From positions 3,099,501 to 3,163,500 of the forward strand of contig JAUJYZ010001058.1 in assembly GCA_033675265.1 (NCBI GenBank): a stretch of DNA of 64,000 nt, read 5' to 3'. The notes below the pieces were generated by a model that had not been told where the DNA came from, made no database searches, and saw only the letters and a program-made list of their open reading frames with translations. Within the stretch, counting starts at the first letter, position 1; each line of letters begins with the position of its first letter. The position numbers and the translations under genes are program-made. This DNA is from Actinostola sp. cb2023 (Eukaryota > Cnidaria > Anthozoa > Actiniaria > Actinostolidae). Below, piece after piece: positions 37,335-48,600 of the stretch.

Positions 37335-39097
37335 CTATTTATTACAAAAATAGTAACTATTTATGGTGCAAGGATTTAGTATTTTCATCTCTAAAAACAA
37401 CTGGCGATTACAATTTATTGGAACTATTTTTGGAGTCTTTTATTCTTTACTCTCACCTTCTTTATCTGCTTCTAGTCCAACATGTCGCTTTGTTCGCTTT
37501 CCTGAAAAAAAATATAATACCACGGTTTAGACATTTTCCCAAAAATATTCAATTCTCGATTCACTAAGCATGACGGTTATAATCACGCTTTAAAAATTCG
37601 CGGTTAGGCGTTCCAAAGCCATGCACCAACGACCCCGTTAGAAATATCTTATGCTATTATTCCCCGAAAAGGGTGAAAGGTGCGACACTGAATGATCATG
37701 GGATTTTCTGTTTGCATCCATATACTTCATGGACGTTTTGTACTAAACAAGAACATTGCGGTGAAGCAAATTCAACTAAGTGACATTCACAAAGATTTGG
37801 CTGGAATTGTTTGGCGAAATGTCAGGGGATTCGCGTAGAAAAACTTGGGGTCGCACCTTTGTGAGTCAAGGGCGACTAACTTAGTTGAAATAGATATATA
37901 CATTGTATACATTGTGCATAGAAAATACAAGTGTAAGTGTGGTATGTATTCAAGGGTATACAACGAGAAACAATTGCATAACCTATTTATCCCACATCGT
38001 AGAAAATTCCAGAACAAGCACGACTGCACTGTATCATGGGAAGGAAGCGTAGAATACCGTAGAATATGCAACGACAATGGTGCTCTCTGATTGGCTAGTT
38101 TCTATGAAGTGGGATAAATCACTTTACATTGCAACCTTTGAAGACGTTTTTCATTGAAGGTTGGAAACCTAAACTTTGAATTGTAAGTTGATTATCTTGA
38201 TATTTCTCCAGTTTGAACAACAGATGGTTGTGTAGGCTTCTTATAGGTTCGGTCGGAGGAAACCATGTTTCTGAATCTAATGGCTACTTTCCAATTGCTG
38301 CAATCTTGAACACACACTCTCTCTCTCCCAAGAAAACATTGTATTCCATCTTCATTTGACGTTGTTCATTGAGTTCGTGGTTTCAGTCTTTCATCCAACC
38401 CATGCAGTACGCCGTTATCCAATACTGATCTTTGTATCTTTCTGATCGAGCAAGGACTGTGGGGCACTTGCCGCAATGATAGTCATTCAATGCACGAATA
38501 AATGATGCCCTCGCGACACCTTTCCAATGAAACCATGGTTTCCTTCAAAGTGAACAATGCTTAATATCCCATGTTTTACTGTGACAGTATCGGTGTTGTG
38601 GACTCTTGATGTTTACACCGCAGATCCACCGCGCGTAGCAAATACTCGCTGCGAATCGCAAAACAGACACGGTCCATTTTTTATACCTCTAAACATCTAC
38701 AGAGAGTCTCCATGGATTTGTTTTGAAGACAGTGTACGGGAATAGATGTTGTAAGAAGTTATCCACCTTTCCTCGTATCGGAGAAGTCTTTCGTAGAAGG
38801 CGATGGTTGAATATTTAATTAGGATGAATGTTGTATAGTTAAAAAACCATCATAAAGAACATAACGTAAATCTCACAGGCAGTAATAGTGCGGTATAAAT
38901 AGTGAATATAGATGTTAGTTCAATAATCACATCAACTGGGTGGTGAGTGCGATGGAATTTTTAAGTCTCACTTGTTAATACCCGGTGTTTTGATTCTTAA
39001 TGTTAAGTAGAGTGAAAGACTAGGTTTACTTACTTGCTACTGGCGATGCCTGGGAGAGGCATACGAGCCAAAGAAGAAGGAAAATCCTTACTTGCAT
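26427..39097 (-). CDS. large secreted acidic S-G-E-repeat protein with multiple dibasic sites (novel family)
   Basis: Eighteen exons join in phase to about 1536 aa: 39034-39097, 37457-37501, 36821-36892, 36074-36337, 33172-33312, 31042-31677, 30234-30899, 29865-30143, 29501-29764, 29189-29425, 28786-29097, 28205-28609, 27533-28107, 27353-27413, 27218-27285, 27087-27141, 26798-26992, 26427-26698. Exon 1 is a signal peptide (RIFLLLWLVCLSQAS). Residues 22-27, RKRTKR, form a furin-like site. Exons 6-12 (about 196-1128) are dominated by S-G-E-S-G-D-E-E repeats. Twelve K/R-R sites share [VI]x[KR]Rxx-I(P), as in VAKRSEIPTEK, usually just before an exon end. Residues 1321-1536 are non-repetitive, charged and probably helical (HKAIATKLALDIMDDL; LRRAIADLITDEVMQ). 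Nearly every repeat Ser is in S-x-E, the secretory-kinase (Fam20C-type) motif. It could be a matrix phosphoprotein or a precursor cut into acidic peptides. I recognise no family. Confidence 0.88.
28205..30899 (-). repeat. tandemly duplicated symmetric (phase 1-1) exons encoding S-G-E repeats
   Basis: Exons 7-12 of the acidic gene (30234-30899, 29865-30143, 29501-29764, 29189-29425, 28786-29097, 28205-28609) are each a multiple of 3 bases and enter and leave in phase 1. All end in a close variant of AKRSEIPTEKTG followed by a GT donor. Inside them the 18-27-bp coding unit for SGESGDEEE is itself tandemly repeated. Any exon can be gained, lost or skipped without a frameshift. Confidence 0.9.
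31866..32340 (-). mobile_element. Penelope-like element fragment, inverted copy 1 (frameshifted)
   Basis: This is the inverse of 32570-33155, including the GIY-YIG coding segment, but with two extra bases near 32133 that break the frame. It carries a small palindrome at 32278-32320 (AATATAGAATTGGTTGC arms). At 32019-32034 it retains an uninterrupted site that is occupied by a MITE in the other copy. It lies in the intron between exons 5 and 6 of the acidic gene. Confidence 0.75.
32570..33155 (+). mobile_element. Penelope-like element fragment, copy 2, with GIY-YIG endonuclease tail
   Basis: An open frame to the TAG at 32853-32855 reads TRFTHDRIKEHLSNNNSS, then VFKHLNSC, then RLHEAFFIRKLKPEINSREE. 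This matches the C-terminal GIY-YIG endonuclease of Penelope-like retroelements (Arg, His and catalytic Glu visible in the order expected). The reverse transcriptase is absent, so the copy is 5'-truncated. The 3' part is split by a MITE at 32859-32999. Together with copy 1 it forms an inverted repeat of about 1.2 kb. Confidence 0.75.
32859..32999. mobile_element. TA-target MITE inserted into the Penelope-like copy
   Basis: Ends GAGTGCAATTTAGAAAAG and CTTTTCTAAGTTGCACTC are inverted, with TA on both sides (32857-32858, 33000-33001). The inverted Penelope copy has the empty site (TTTTAGCTATACGCTCC when read in the same orientation) with a single TA. This proves the boundaries and the duplication. 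Confidence 0.9.
33389..33731. mobile_element. long fold-back MITE (about 343 bp), AAGGCGCGGTAATACGAG family
   Basis: The element is almost wholly palindromic: AAGGCGCGGTAATACGAGCA at the left and its inverse at the right, with repeated GTTGCAGGTTGCAAAA-type blocks near the centre. The right end runs directly into the 40-bp tandem array. No transposase is seen. Confidence 0.85.
33720..33999. repeat. 40-bp tandem array (about 7 copies) starting with the MITE terminus
   Basis: Each unit is TTACCGCGCCTT (the last 12 bp of the adjacent MITE) plus AACGTATCAAGCCTTATCCA and ACGCATAA. Copies are identical. The unit therefore spans the MITE-flank junction. Confidence 0.95.
34034..35941. repeat. 68-bp minisatellite, about 28 copies, two unit classes
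   Basis: The unit runs from GGTACCCCTAGACATCCCAG through TATTCTACAATCAATATTTT to CTGACGGGAGCAGTTACT. The only common variant is GGGAGC versus GGTAGC. One unit has CTAAACATC and one has an extra TA (near 35097). It lies in the intron between exons 4 and 5 of the acidic gene. Confidence 0.95.
37003..37334. repeat. long TTA/ATT microsatellite
   Basis: About 330 bp of ATT trinucleotides with occasional ATATT slips, in the intron between exons 2 and 3 of the acidic gene. Long Ile/Leu/Tyr open frames here are artefacts. Confidence 0.95.
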
Positions 39098-40794
39098 GTC
39101 TTACATGAGAACGGAGAGATCAAAAGCCGCTTAAAATCCAAAACGGGAATCAAAATTCGACCAAACACCCGTTTTAGGCTACATCAGAATGTTAAATTCC
39201 GCTGAGAATTGTTGTTTTGTGCTTTTGCCACCTGCATCGACTGAGAGACGTTTAAAAAACAAACGATTCGCTTGAAAATGACTTCATTGGGAGAAAAGTT
39301 GAACCAGCCAATCACGACTCGTCGCTAGGCCCATGAGCAGACAGGGTGCAGGGGCGCACGCTTCGTTGCATTCTTTGGGATGTCGAGTGAAAAGTGTTGA
39401 TTCGTTGTTTGTCAAACAAACAGAACCCCAAACAAATCAACACTGGATTTCCTTTTCAAAAGTTTATGGAAAGAAAGAATTACTCCAAAGCCTTTTTACT
39501 GAGATTCTTAAATCCGTTAGTCATCGGAATTCGATTTAGAAATTTGGGGTGAAAAGGGCAAAGGTGAAGTGTTCAAGCGTTATCCCGCGAGATCACGCAG
39601 GTACCCGCACGTTCACAAACCACCAGCACAAAACAGGTTGTCTTCTATGTTATGTCATAATTTGAAGATCAACTTGTGAAAACAGAAGGTCTTAATTAAG
39701 TAATTATCAGCTCTTTTGATTCGAGACACTTCTGTTATTTGAACCACCCTACCTCGATCGAACGAATGCACTTTTTTTTCATTCAACGAAAAAAAAAAAA
39801 ACTTTATTTAGTGTTATGTTAGTGAAACTGTCATGTGAAACTGTAATGGTCCCAGCGTCACATAATAGTGTCAACAAACATGACTGTTTACAATTGGTTT
39901 TCCTTGGATGAGCGAATGTTTTAACGATAAAACACAAGCAATCGTAAACACCAAACACTCGATGCAGTACAATGAACAACTTAGTGAACCCGACGCAGAG
40001 CAGTTAGATAATGGACATGAAGTAACCCTCTTACTTCAAGGACACTCCACAATATTCTCTCTCAGAAGTCTTCTATATTCACTCTATTTATTATTTTGTG
40101 CGAGTGAGGAGTTTTATTTGCTTATTTGTGATGAAATGTCGTGGTTCACTGCTTCGAGACACAATCTTTTCCCACCTAAAACGTAGAGTTGCGATTTTTA
40201 AGCCAAACTTTGCAGTTACTGCTGACTGTAAAGAATAAAAAAAGCTAGTAAGGTTTACTCGTTATTTAATTATGCGTCCATCAGGATTCTATAAAACGCA
40301 AGGCGGTCAGCCTTATTTGGGAGCTAAATGTTTTTGAACAAATTGCACCTGAAATTTACAAACATTTTCAAGAAATATACAAAAGTATATAAGTAAATTC
40401 CTAGCATTTCTTGTCGTTCTTGCACGCTGTGCTTATATATGTACGTTATTCACGCTGTTCCTGGCCGCCATATTGGTTTTGCCCAGGCCTCTCACGGACC
40501 AGGTAAATGGAAAGGCATTATTAAAAAAAAGGTAAATGGAAAGAGGACTAGGAATGATCTCATTAGCGCGGGATAATCGCGGGTCGTCCCGAGCACTTCA
40601 AACCTTTAGACGTTTTCTTCATTGACATACAGTATCGTACTGAACATTGTAGTAATTCTAGCTAGCGATATCTGATACAACGGACAACTAAGTATATATA
40701 GAACTCACGTACTTCTAGCGGTTCTTGGCTCTCGGCACCCTGAATTTAGTCATAACACGCATTGTTTTATTCTCGATTGTAATCTATAGCAAAC

Positions 40795-41567
40795 AAGCGC
40801 TCTGATTGGTCAGTTGAGTGGTCTGTATATCAAACCGGTACGAACCTCGACTGACAAGCGCTATGATTGGTCAGTTGAGCGGTCTGTATATCAAACCGGT
40901 ACGAACCTCGACTGGCAAGCGCTCTGATTGGTCAGTTGAGCGGTCTGTATATATCAAACCGGTACGAACCTCGTCTGACAAGCGCTCTGATTGGTCAGTT
41001 GAGCGGTCTGTATATCAAACCGGTACGAACCTCGACTGACAAGCGCTCTGATTGGTCAGTTGAGCGGTCTGTATATCAAACCGGTACGAACCTCGACTGG
41101 CAAGCGCTCTGATTGGTCAATTGAGCGGTCTGTATCAGTATCAAACCGGTACGAACCTCGACTGGCAAGCGCTCTGATTGGTCAGTTGAGCGGTCTGTAT
41201 ATCAAACCGGTACGAACCTCGACTGACAAGCGCTATGATTGGTCAGTTGAGCGATCTGTATATCAAACCGGTACGAACTGACCAATTGGTCAGTTGAGCG
41301 GTCTGTATATCAAACCGGTACGAACCACGACTGACAAGCGCTCTGATTGGTCAGTTGAGCGGTCTGTATATATCAAACCGGTACGAACCTCGACTGACAA
41401 GCGCTCTGATTGGTCAGTTGAGCGGTCTGTATATCAAACCGGTACGAACCACGACTGACAAGCGCTCTGATTGGTCAGTTGAGCGGTCTGTATATATCAA
41501 ACCGGTACGAACCTCGACTGACAAGCGCTCTGATTGGTCAGTTGAGCGGTCTGTATATCAAACCGGT
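40795..41567. repeat. 61-bp tandem array, about 12 copies, each with a CCAAT box
   Basis: The unit is GACAAGCGCTCTGATTGGTC, AGTTGAGCGGTCTGTATATC, AAACCGGTACGAACCTCGACT. GATTGGTC is an inverted CCAAT box. Minor variants include an extra TA (TATATATC), CTATGATT and one shortened unit near 41280. It sits about 1.1 kb upstream of the lipoxygenase-like start and 1.7 kb from the acidic gene start. Confidence 0.95.
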
Positions 41568-41884
41568 CTATGCATTCAAGACCTCGGGGAAAGTCGTTCT
41601 CTCTACGGACATCCATGCAGGCGGTACTTTATACCATGCAGGCGGTACTTTATACCATGCAGGCGGTACTTTATACTGAACAGATCCAAGAATTGAACGA
41701 CTTCCAAGAATTCATTATCACGTGGTAAAAGATATCTAACTCTTCAAAAGTTTCCAATGTCTCCACGGTCAAATCCAGCCGCAATTACCAAAAGATCTGG
41801 TATTGAGTGAACGAGATGAGTGGGTCCTGGGAACGAGATTTGAGAGAAGTGCTGCGAGTAGCTGCGAGTCTGCGAGTACGTCAA

Positions 41885-41959
41885 CAATCTCGTCTCGGCC
41901 CCAGATCCCACGTTCCTCTTGGTCAGCACAGAGGAACGTGGGCTCTGGGGACGAGATTG
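41885..41959. mobile_element. short hairpin element, CAATCTCGTCCCC family
   Basis: Inverted ends CAATCTCGTCTCGGCCCCAG and CTCTGGGGACGAGATTG, with the inner arm ATCCCACGTTCCTC mirrored as GAGGAACGTGGGC. The flanks GTACGTCAA and GTACGGTCA are similar, as expected of an eroded 9-bp duplication. Confidence 0.65.
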
Positions 41960-42665
41960 GTACGGTCACCGTTTAGAGACTTCCCATAATACCATGCGGT
42001 AAAAACCTGTCCGTCATGCAATGCGAATTTCCAGAGACAAAAGCACAAGCGTGAACGACCCTCACTGGTGACCGTATTGTAAGCAACCTGATACGCATGA
42101 CAAGACAAAGCCCAAAGACATTATTACTGTGAATTTCGAATGCCTGCCTTTCTCGTCATTTTGGTCCCGTTCAAAATTTAATCGAAAAATCCTTCATCAA
42201 TCAGTTTGGGGGGAATTGAGTTTAACAACGCTATTTTCGGTGCCTTTTGGACGAGGATAAAGTTAGAGATCAAGAGTGATTGGACTGACATTTTCTTGTT
42301 GGTGGCTTAACGCAAGGTAATCGAAATATTTACGTTTCAAATAAATTGTCGATTCTCTTCTTCGTCACGTCTTGTTGTGCCCATTGTTGTCGCAACTTTT
42401 TCATGGCGAAATAAAATTAACAAAAATCAAAAGTTCTGTCAAAATCAAAGTTGACTGCCTTTATATTTCTGATTGAAAATGTTTGATGAAATGTTTTTTT
42501 CGGTACGCTTCAATCCGTACTATACTGGTGGCTCGACATGTCTTGCTTGTTGAATGCTCTTGAAGATCCATCGTCTTATTTTATGGTTAGATTCGCCTGT
42601 AGACGTTAATGTCTAACTAACCAACTACTTGTTTTGTGTTTTGCAGTTTCCTATAGTGATTCACC

Positions 42666-45600
42666 ATGAAGGGTCATTTGCTACTAATTGTTGTTGTTGT
42701 AGCTTTGGGATATTCTTGGGCAGGTGAGAGAACACTAATCGATTTTGTTTTACACATTTTCTTTCTAAATTTGACTCGTAGCGTCTTCTCTGTTAGTGTA
42801 AATGTTCGGCTTTTTTCTCTAAACTGTGTGGAGTGAGAGAAATTCGCGAGAGGAAGAAAATGGTTTGCGCATATTTTGCAGCATCAACACAGCCGCGAGT
42901 AGGCTGAAACTGACGCGGTGTCGTGCAGTAAGAACAACATTGATTATTTCCTTCGCAAAGATGATTTCCATACAGTTATTCATTTTGGAGTAGCTTTCAA
43001 GAGACTGACGACTGTCCAATGGAGGAGCGTCTTTCCAATCAATACTTTCTGCGAGAACTGAACTGAATTAGTATCGACTAAAACCAGTACATATACATAC
43101 AGTCATTCTCAAATAGGTTGTCCAGATGAAAAGACCACAATACTACAATAAAGTCACGTGATTCATTATGTATTCAATTTCCTCGCGTAGAATTTCAATT
43201 TGAGATGCAAAAGTACACGGCATTGTGAGAACTGAATGTAATGGCGCTGGTATCAACTCGCAGTTCCGCGCGCAGAAATTGAAAACATAATGAATCACGT
43301 GACTTTATTGTAGTATTGTAGTCTTTTCATCTGGACAACCTTTTTGAGAATGGCTGTATAACTCTATGTAACTTTACATGCCATGCCGTTACACTGATTT
43401 AACGTACGTTACGTTACCAACAAGCATTTTGGATTTAACTGAAAGGTTACGTAATGAACGCGCGTGGTTTATGGCCGGATCTCAGCGTGGCCGGATTACA
43501 GCATTGTCGGATTACAGGATGGTCGGATTACAGGATGGTCGGATTAGAGCTCCGAGCACGAAATTGAACACCACTATGCTGAGTGTTGCCCGAGTGGTCA
43601 CTGAGACGATATTGTTCCTGACGGCCTTTTTTAAAGATGGCGGCTTCGTTAAGATCCAGAGGTTCAACTTTCAGTATACGCCCTTGAGGTGATTTTCTGA
43701 TATATTAGCATTAATTGACATGACTTTTGTCTGAAAAGCCGAGGTCCCTTTAACATGAACCAGATTGTTTAGAATTCTAACAATTATTCGTTTATTTGGC
43801 GAAGATATGCTATAAGGCTCATCCATAGTATCAACGCTGTCTTTCACTTGATAACTCAGAAAATACCCAAGAAGCCAGTGGGTCTGAAGAAATCGACGCC
43901 ACGCCCAAAGAGACCACCGCTGCCCAGGAGTCTAGCGATACAGAAGGCTCAGCCGAGGAGTCTGACGGACCCGATAACTGTTCTAAGGAACCGTGTAAAA
44001 ATGGAGGCACGTGCGTGAATGACTATAACAGGATTGATGGATATCAATGCAATTGTCAGTCGGACTTTGGCGGCATCAACTGTGACGGTAAGTACGCCGT
44101 TAGATCAATGTTTAATTTCTTAAAGTGCAACTAACCCCTGTGAGATTGTTTTAAAAATCTATTCAATATAAGCTGAATAGTTGGTGGGTTCAGTATTTTG
44201 TGATTTGAACCTTGCGTTTATGAGTTATAGAGGTTTGCGAGAGATTTGGGTTTTAGAAGTTGATTGTAGTACATGACTAGCCAATCAAGAGTGTGTGTTA
44301 TATCTGTCCTCTGTACTGTCTAGTAAAGTTGATTGTAGTACATGACTAGCCAATCAGAGTGTGCGTTATATCTGTCCTCTGTACTGTCTAGTAAAGTTGA
44401 TTGTAGTACATGACTAGCCAATCAGAGTGTGCGTTATATCTGTCCTCTGTACTGCGAGAGTAAAACTGAGTAAAACTGTCTACGTTATGTTTCAGAACTC
44501 AAGTGTCGCATCAGTCTAGCAGCCTACGCATCAAAGATTTGTCTCATCAGAAGAGAAATTGGACGGAAAACCAAGAAAATGTTGATCAAATTAACGTCTT
44601 CAAGAAAGGACGACTTCTCAAAGTAAGAAATGGAACACTTCTGTGCTGACCAATAGAAACGTGGGCTCTTGCTACGATTTTTTCTCAATTTTCATTGGAC
44701 CGTTGCGTTGAATTCATGTCGCATATTGCCGAGTTGAAATCAATCAAAGTACAAAGACGTAGCGGCCATGTTAGTGGTACAAACAAGAGAACCTAATGAG
44801 GGATGCTTTGTTATCGGGATCCAACATGGCCTTCATGACGTCACGTGCAACTCAGCAATAAGCCAACGTCCAGCTACTTAAAAAGTATTATTCAATTTAA
44901 TATTAATATGTCCATGAAACAGTTCTATATTTTAATAGTCAAGTAGTAAACACTACTAAATATGGCTATGTCTACTGTTTTCTATCGTTTCATCAGTGCT
45001 ATATTTAGTACTAACTCAGTATATATTACTGGTTCATGGATATATTGTTTGCACTCTAATACATCATAATTAATTATGTTTGTGTTTGTATATAAAGTGG
45101 TCTAGAAGTACAAATACCACTGCTGCTTAAGAAAGGTGCCGCAAGTTTCGTCCAAAGCGCGTCGACGGATCCCTTCACCATAGAGTGGTACATGAAGATG
45201 ACAGACAATGCTGATCTCAATAAAGACATCGAGTCACACTTTACACTTAAAGACCCACGGTTTCACACAACACCGACGTTACTCGATTTTGCCATCGTCT
45301 ACGAAGCCTTCTACAAACACCACAAGGTAAACACAAACAAACAACTTTGACAAGCTTTGAAGATAACAAATACAGCATTGCCAGCTAGCCTGCTAGTCCC
45401 CCTCCCCCTTAATCCCTGTGAGAGCCTGCGTAGCGGGTCTTGGAGTGGAAGATGTTGGAGGACATGAAGAGGGTGAATAATGAGACGCCCCCTATCCACT
45501 TTCCTCGCTTTTCCCCTCTACGCAAGCTAAAGAAAAGACTGAAAAACTAGCAACGCAGTCACTCCTGTTAGCAATCGAAACAACGTCGAATGACGTCACG

Positions 45601-48600
45601 ACCACGTACTCTTTGACGTCACAACGCAACATCTTTCAATTATCGTGTTAATTTCCAAGAAAAGAAAAATGGACCGACTCTTCCATGTTTTGGTTTAACT
45701 TTTCTTTTGTCCACATTTTCGTGCACAGAAACGCAGCGCAATGAGCGCCCTGAAGCGCGTCCCTTCCATCGAAGACAACTTTTTCAAGGATCGATGCTTT
45801 TCTGATCAACGATTGGCTGGTGTAAACCCTTACCAAATATGGAAAGTAACAAAACGAGATGGTAAGATTGGTTCATTAAATATGCTACTATTAGAGCGCA
45901 GCAAGGTTATATGGTCTCTTGAGCGCAGTCAATTGATTCTAGTAGAATATTCTCATCGACCCTAGCGTCCTTTTCTCTTTTCTACTCTCTGGGGTTCCTG
46001 TTGGTCTATTGACCGGGAGAGACTGAGATACAGTATCCCAGAATGCGATGCGTGCGTAGAAGGCTATGATCTCCACGTGATTTGAGTAACGATCATGTTT
46101 GCGTTGCAGAGAAGGAAGGAATAAGTTGGGAATCGATGTATGAGACAAAACTGAACAAAGATTTCGACTGGCATAAAGCATTTCACAAGGTCCTGGGAAC
46201 CGACGATAATGACGCTCTGGACAAGGTATTGCTGGTTTGCACTTACGTCATCGTAACATTTTCTGGGTCTTATATTGAGTATAATTGAACAAAAGGTCTT
46301 ACAACCAAAAGAGCAGTCAAAATCATGTATCTCAACCAAATTTTGAGTTATAAGAAGCTTTCAATGCCGAGATATGAGCGATCAAATGTGCGCATTATTT
46401 AGTGTGAATGTATGGGGCCGCCATCTTGGTGTACAACCGTAGTACACCAACATGGCGGCCAAAACACCGAGGATCAAAATCACGTTAATATTACAAACAA
46501 CTCAGTTTCTCAATAGAGATATTAATAAAATCAAACTTACATACCATTTACGAAGTAAAAAACGTAACATTTGAAGCAAATTTCCCTAATTCTCTGGTTT
46601 TAGAATACACGTGACAGTGTTGTGTGACAGAAATTGACTCTCAATAAATCAGAAACCAAGCATCGAAAGTACATAGATTTTTTTGTGAAGACTTTTCTTA
46701 TGGATATAAACAAAATATCAAACAAAACAGTTTTGTACGATGAATATTTTAGATTTTAGCGTTTTGATGACGTCATGTGCAACTCATCTCTTGTCAACCT
46801 ACGACAAACCCGCCGTAGTAGCAATTAGCTGTTAGATCAGTTTTGTGTGACTGTGAAAGTATACACGTGCATGTTTAGAATTTCCGAACGAATATATGCC
46901 GCGCGCCGTGACCGTACCATGACCGTGCTGTGACCGTACCGTACCGTGACCGTACCATGACCGTGCCGTGACCGTGCCATGAGTGTACCGTGACCGTGCC
47001 ATGAGTGTACCGTGACCGTACCATGACCGTACCGTGACCGTACCGTGACCGCACCGTGACCGTCCCCTGACCGTCACCGTGCCGGCACCGTGCCGTGAGT
47101 GTACCGTGGCCGTACCATGACCGTACCGTGACCGTACCATGACCGTACCGTCACCGCACCGTGACTGTACCGTGACCGTGTGTGACCGTGCCGTGCGCCA
47201 TGGTTTTACAGTCGCACAGAATCCGTTTTAATAGATAATTTATTATCAGCATCACCGTGGCCGCAATCATCAGCTTTTGCGCCACAAGGCATCGGTAAGA
47301 CTGTACCATGGCGACGCATAACAAACGTTTAAAAATCGGTCGACTCAAACTAAACATGCACAAGAAATTGAATGGAAAAATCGAACCTTGTGGTTATGTT
47401 TGCGCTTGTGTTTCTGTCAGGTTCGTTTTCACAGTGAAATAACGCCTCGTGCTTGCGTCGCTAGTGAAGACCACGCCCCGGTTGCACGAAAGGTGGTTAG
47501 CGCTATCCACCGGATAAGTCCTAAAATTTATTGGATAACTGCATCAATTTTATCTGTTGGATAGGACTTTTCCGATGGATAGCGCTAACAACCTTTTGTG
47601 CAACCGGGGCCAGACCTCCGGCAGAAGTTTAAATGCAGTTATCAGACAACATAATTTGACGTTCTAGAGGGCACTTTAAGGAATTGCTTGTTTAATCCCC
47701 AGGCCATCGATAAAGAACAAGTCTTCGTCACGTATTACCCAGAACTGAACGGTATCAAGATACCTGAACTCAAAGATTACAAATTCAATCACACTGTATT
47801 ACCGCTGACCGCTCCAATCGCCTTCTTCGTAGTCAAGGAGAACGAGCCCGGTGTCCGCCGTCTTAGTCCAGTGGCTATTCAATTAAACATGGACAAAGAC
47901 GCTCCTGTGAGCTCACCGGACGACCAGAAAGCGTGGTTTTTCGCTAAATCAGTTGTACAACGAGCAGACATTAACGTTCTTCATTTAATAAAGAAGAGAT
48001 TAAAGACTCATTTGTACATGGACGCACCGTGCACATTGGTGGAGAAGTACTTCTCTGAGTATCATCCTCTACACCAGATATTACGTCACCATTGTAGAGC
48101 TAACTTGGAGACGAATAAGCTCTTTGAATTAAAGCTGTACGGTAAGGAAACATGGTGTTGATCAGGTTTGAAGGCCTGTGGGCTTCGTCTGAGAACACTG
48201 AAAGAGATCAGGGATTCCTTTCTGGTGGCTTATAGTAATTATCATCATCATCATCATCAGTTATGATTTATTATTATTATCATCACTACCATCATTACGA
48301 CCATCATTATCGTCATGACTACCTGACTACTACTACCACGTACCACCATCGTCATTTCATCACCAATCATCATCATCATTGTCGTCGTACCGCATCTTTA
48401 TTATCACCATCACTATGCACAATCACTGGACACCAACAACAACAAAATCATCATCATCATAATAATAATAATCATCATCATCACAAACACAAACACAATC
48501 GAACTTGCCAAAACAATAAACAAACGTTTTCTATAACAATCTTGACTATCTTCTTATTTTGTTAGTTTTATGCTCATGTTACAGGACCTAAAGCTCCAAT

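Larger units (their letters stand above)
39098..42665. other. divergent intergenic region between acidic-protein and lipoxygenase-like genes
   Basis: It contains the 5' flanks of both secreted-protein genes, a 61-bp CCAAT-bearing array at 40795-41567, a 20-bp triplicate at 41617-41680 (CATGCAGGCGGTACTTTATA) and a hairpin element at 41885-41959. A likely acceptor TTTTGCAG at 42639-42646, 19 bp before the lipoxygenase-like ATG, suggests a 5' UTR intron. Open frames such as 39333-39539 show no domain. Confidence 0.6.

Noticed and set aside
36999..37379. 126-codon Ile/Leu/Tyr-rich open frame
   Set aside because: It is simply the translation of a TTA microsatellite.
40818..41696. Repeating open frames with SGLYIKPVRTSTDKRSDW-like peptides
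   Set aside because: The 61-bp unit shifts frame at each copy. The peptides are artefacts of a non-coding array.
45311..46339. Minus-strand open frames across the lipoxygenase-like exons
   Set aside because: The plus strand has exons with conserved lipoxygenase motifs and phase-consistent splice sites. The minus frames are shadows.
46832..47140. 102-codon Arg/His/Gly-rich open frame
   Set aside because: It translates an 11-12-bp minisatellite within an intron of the lipoxygenase-like gene.
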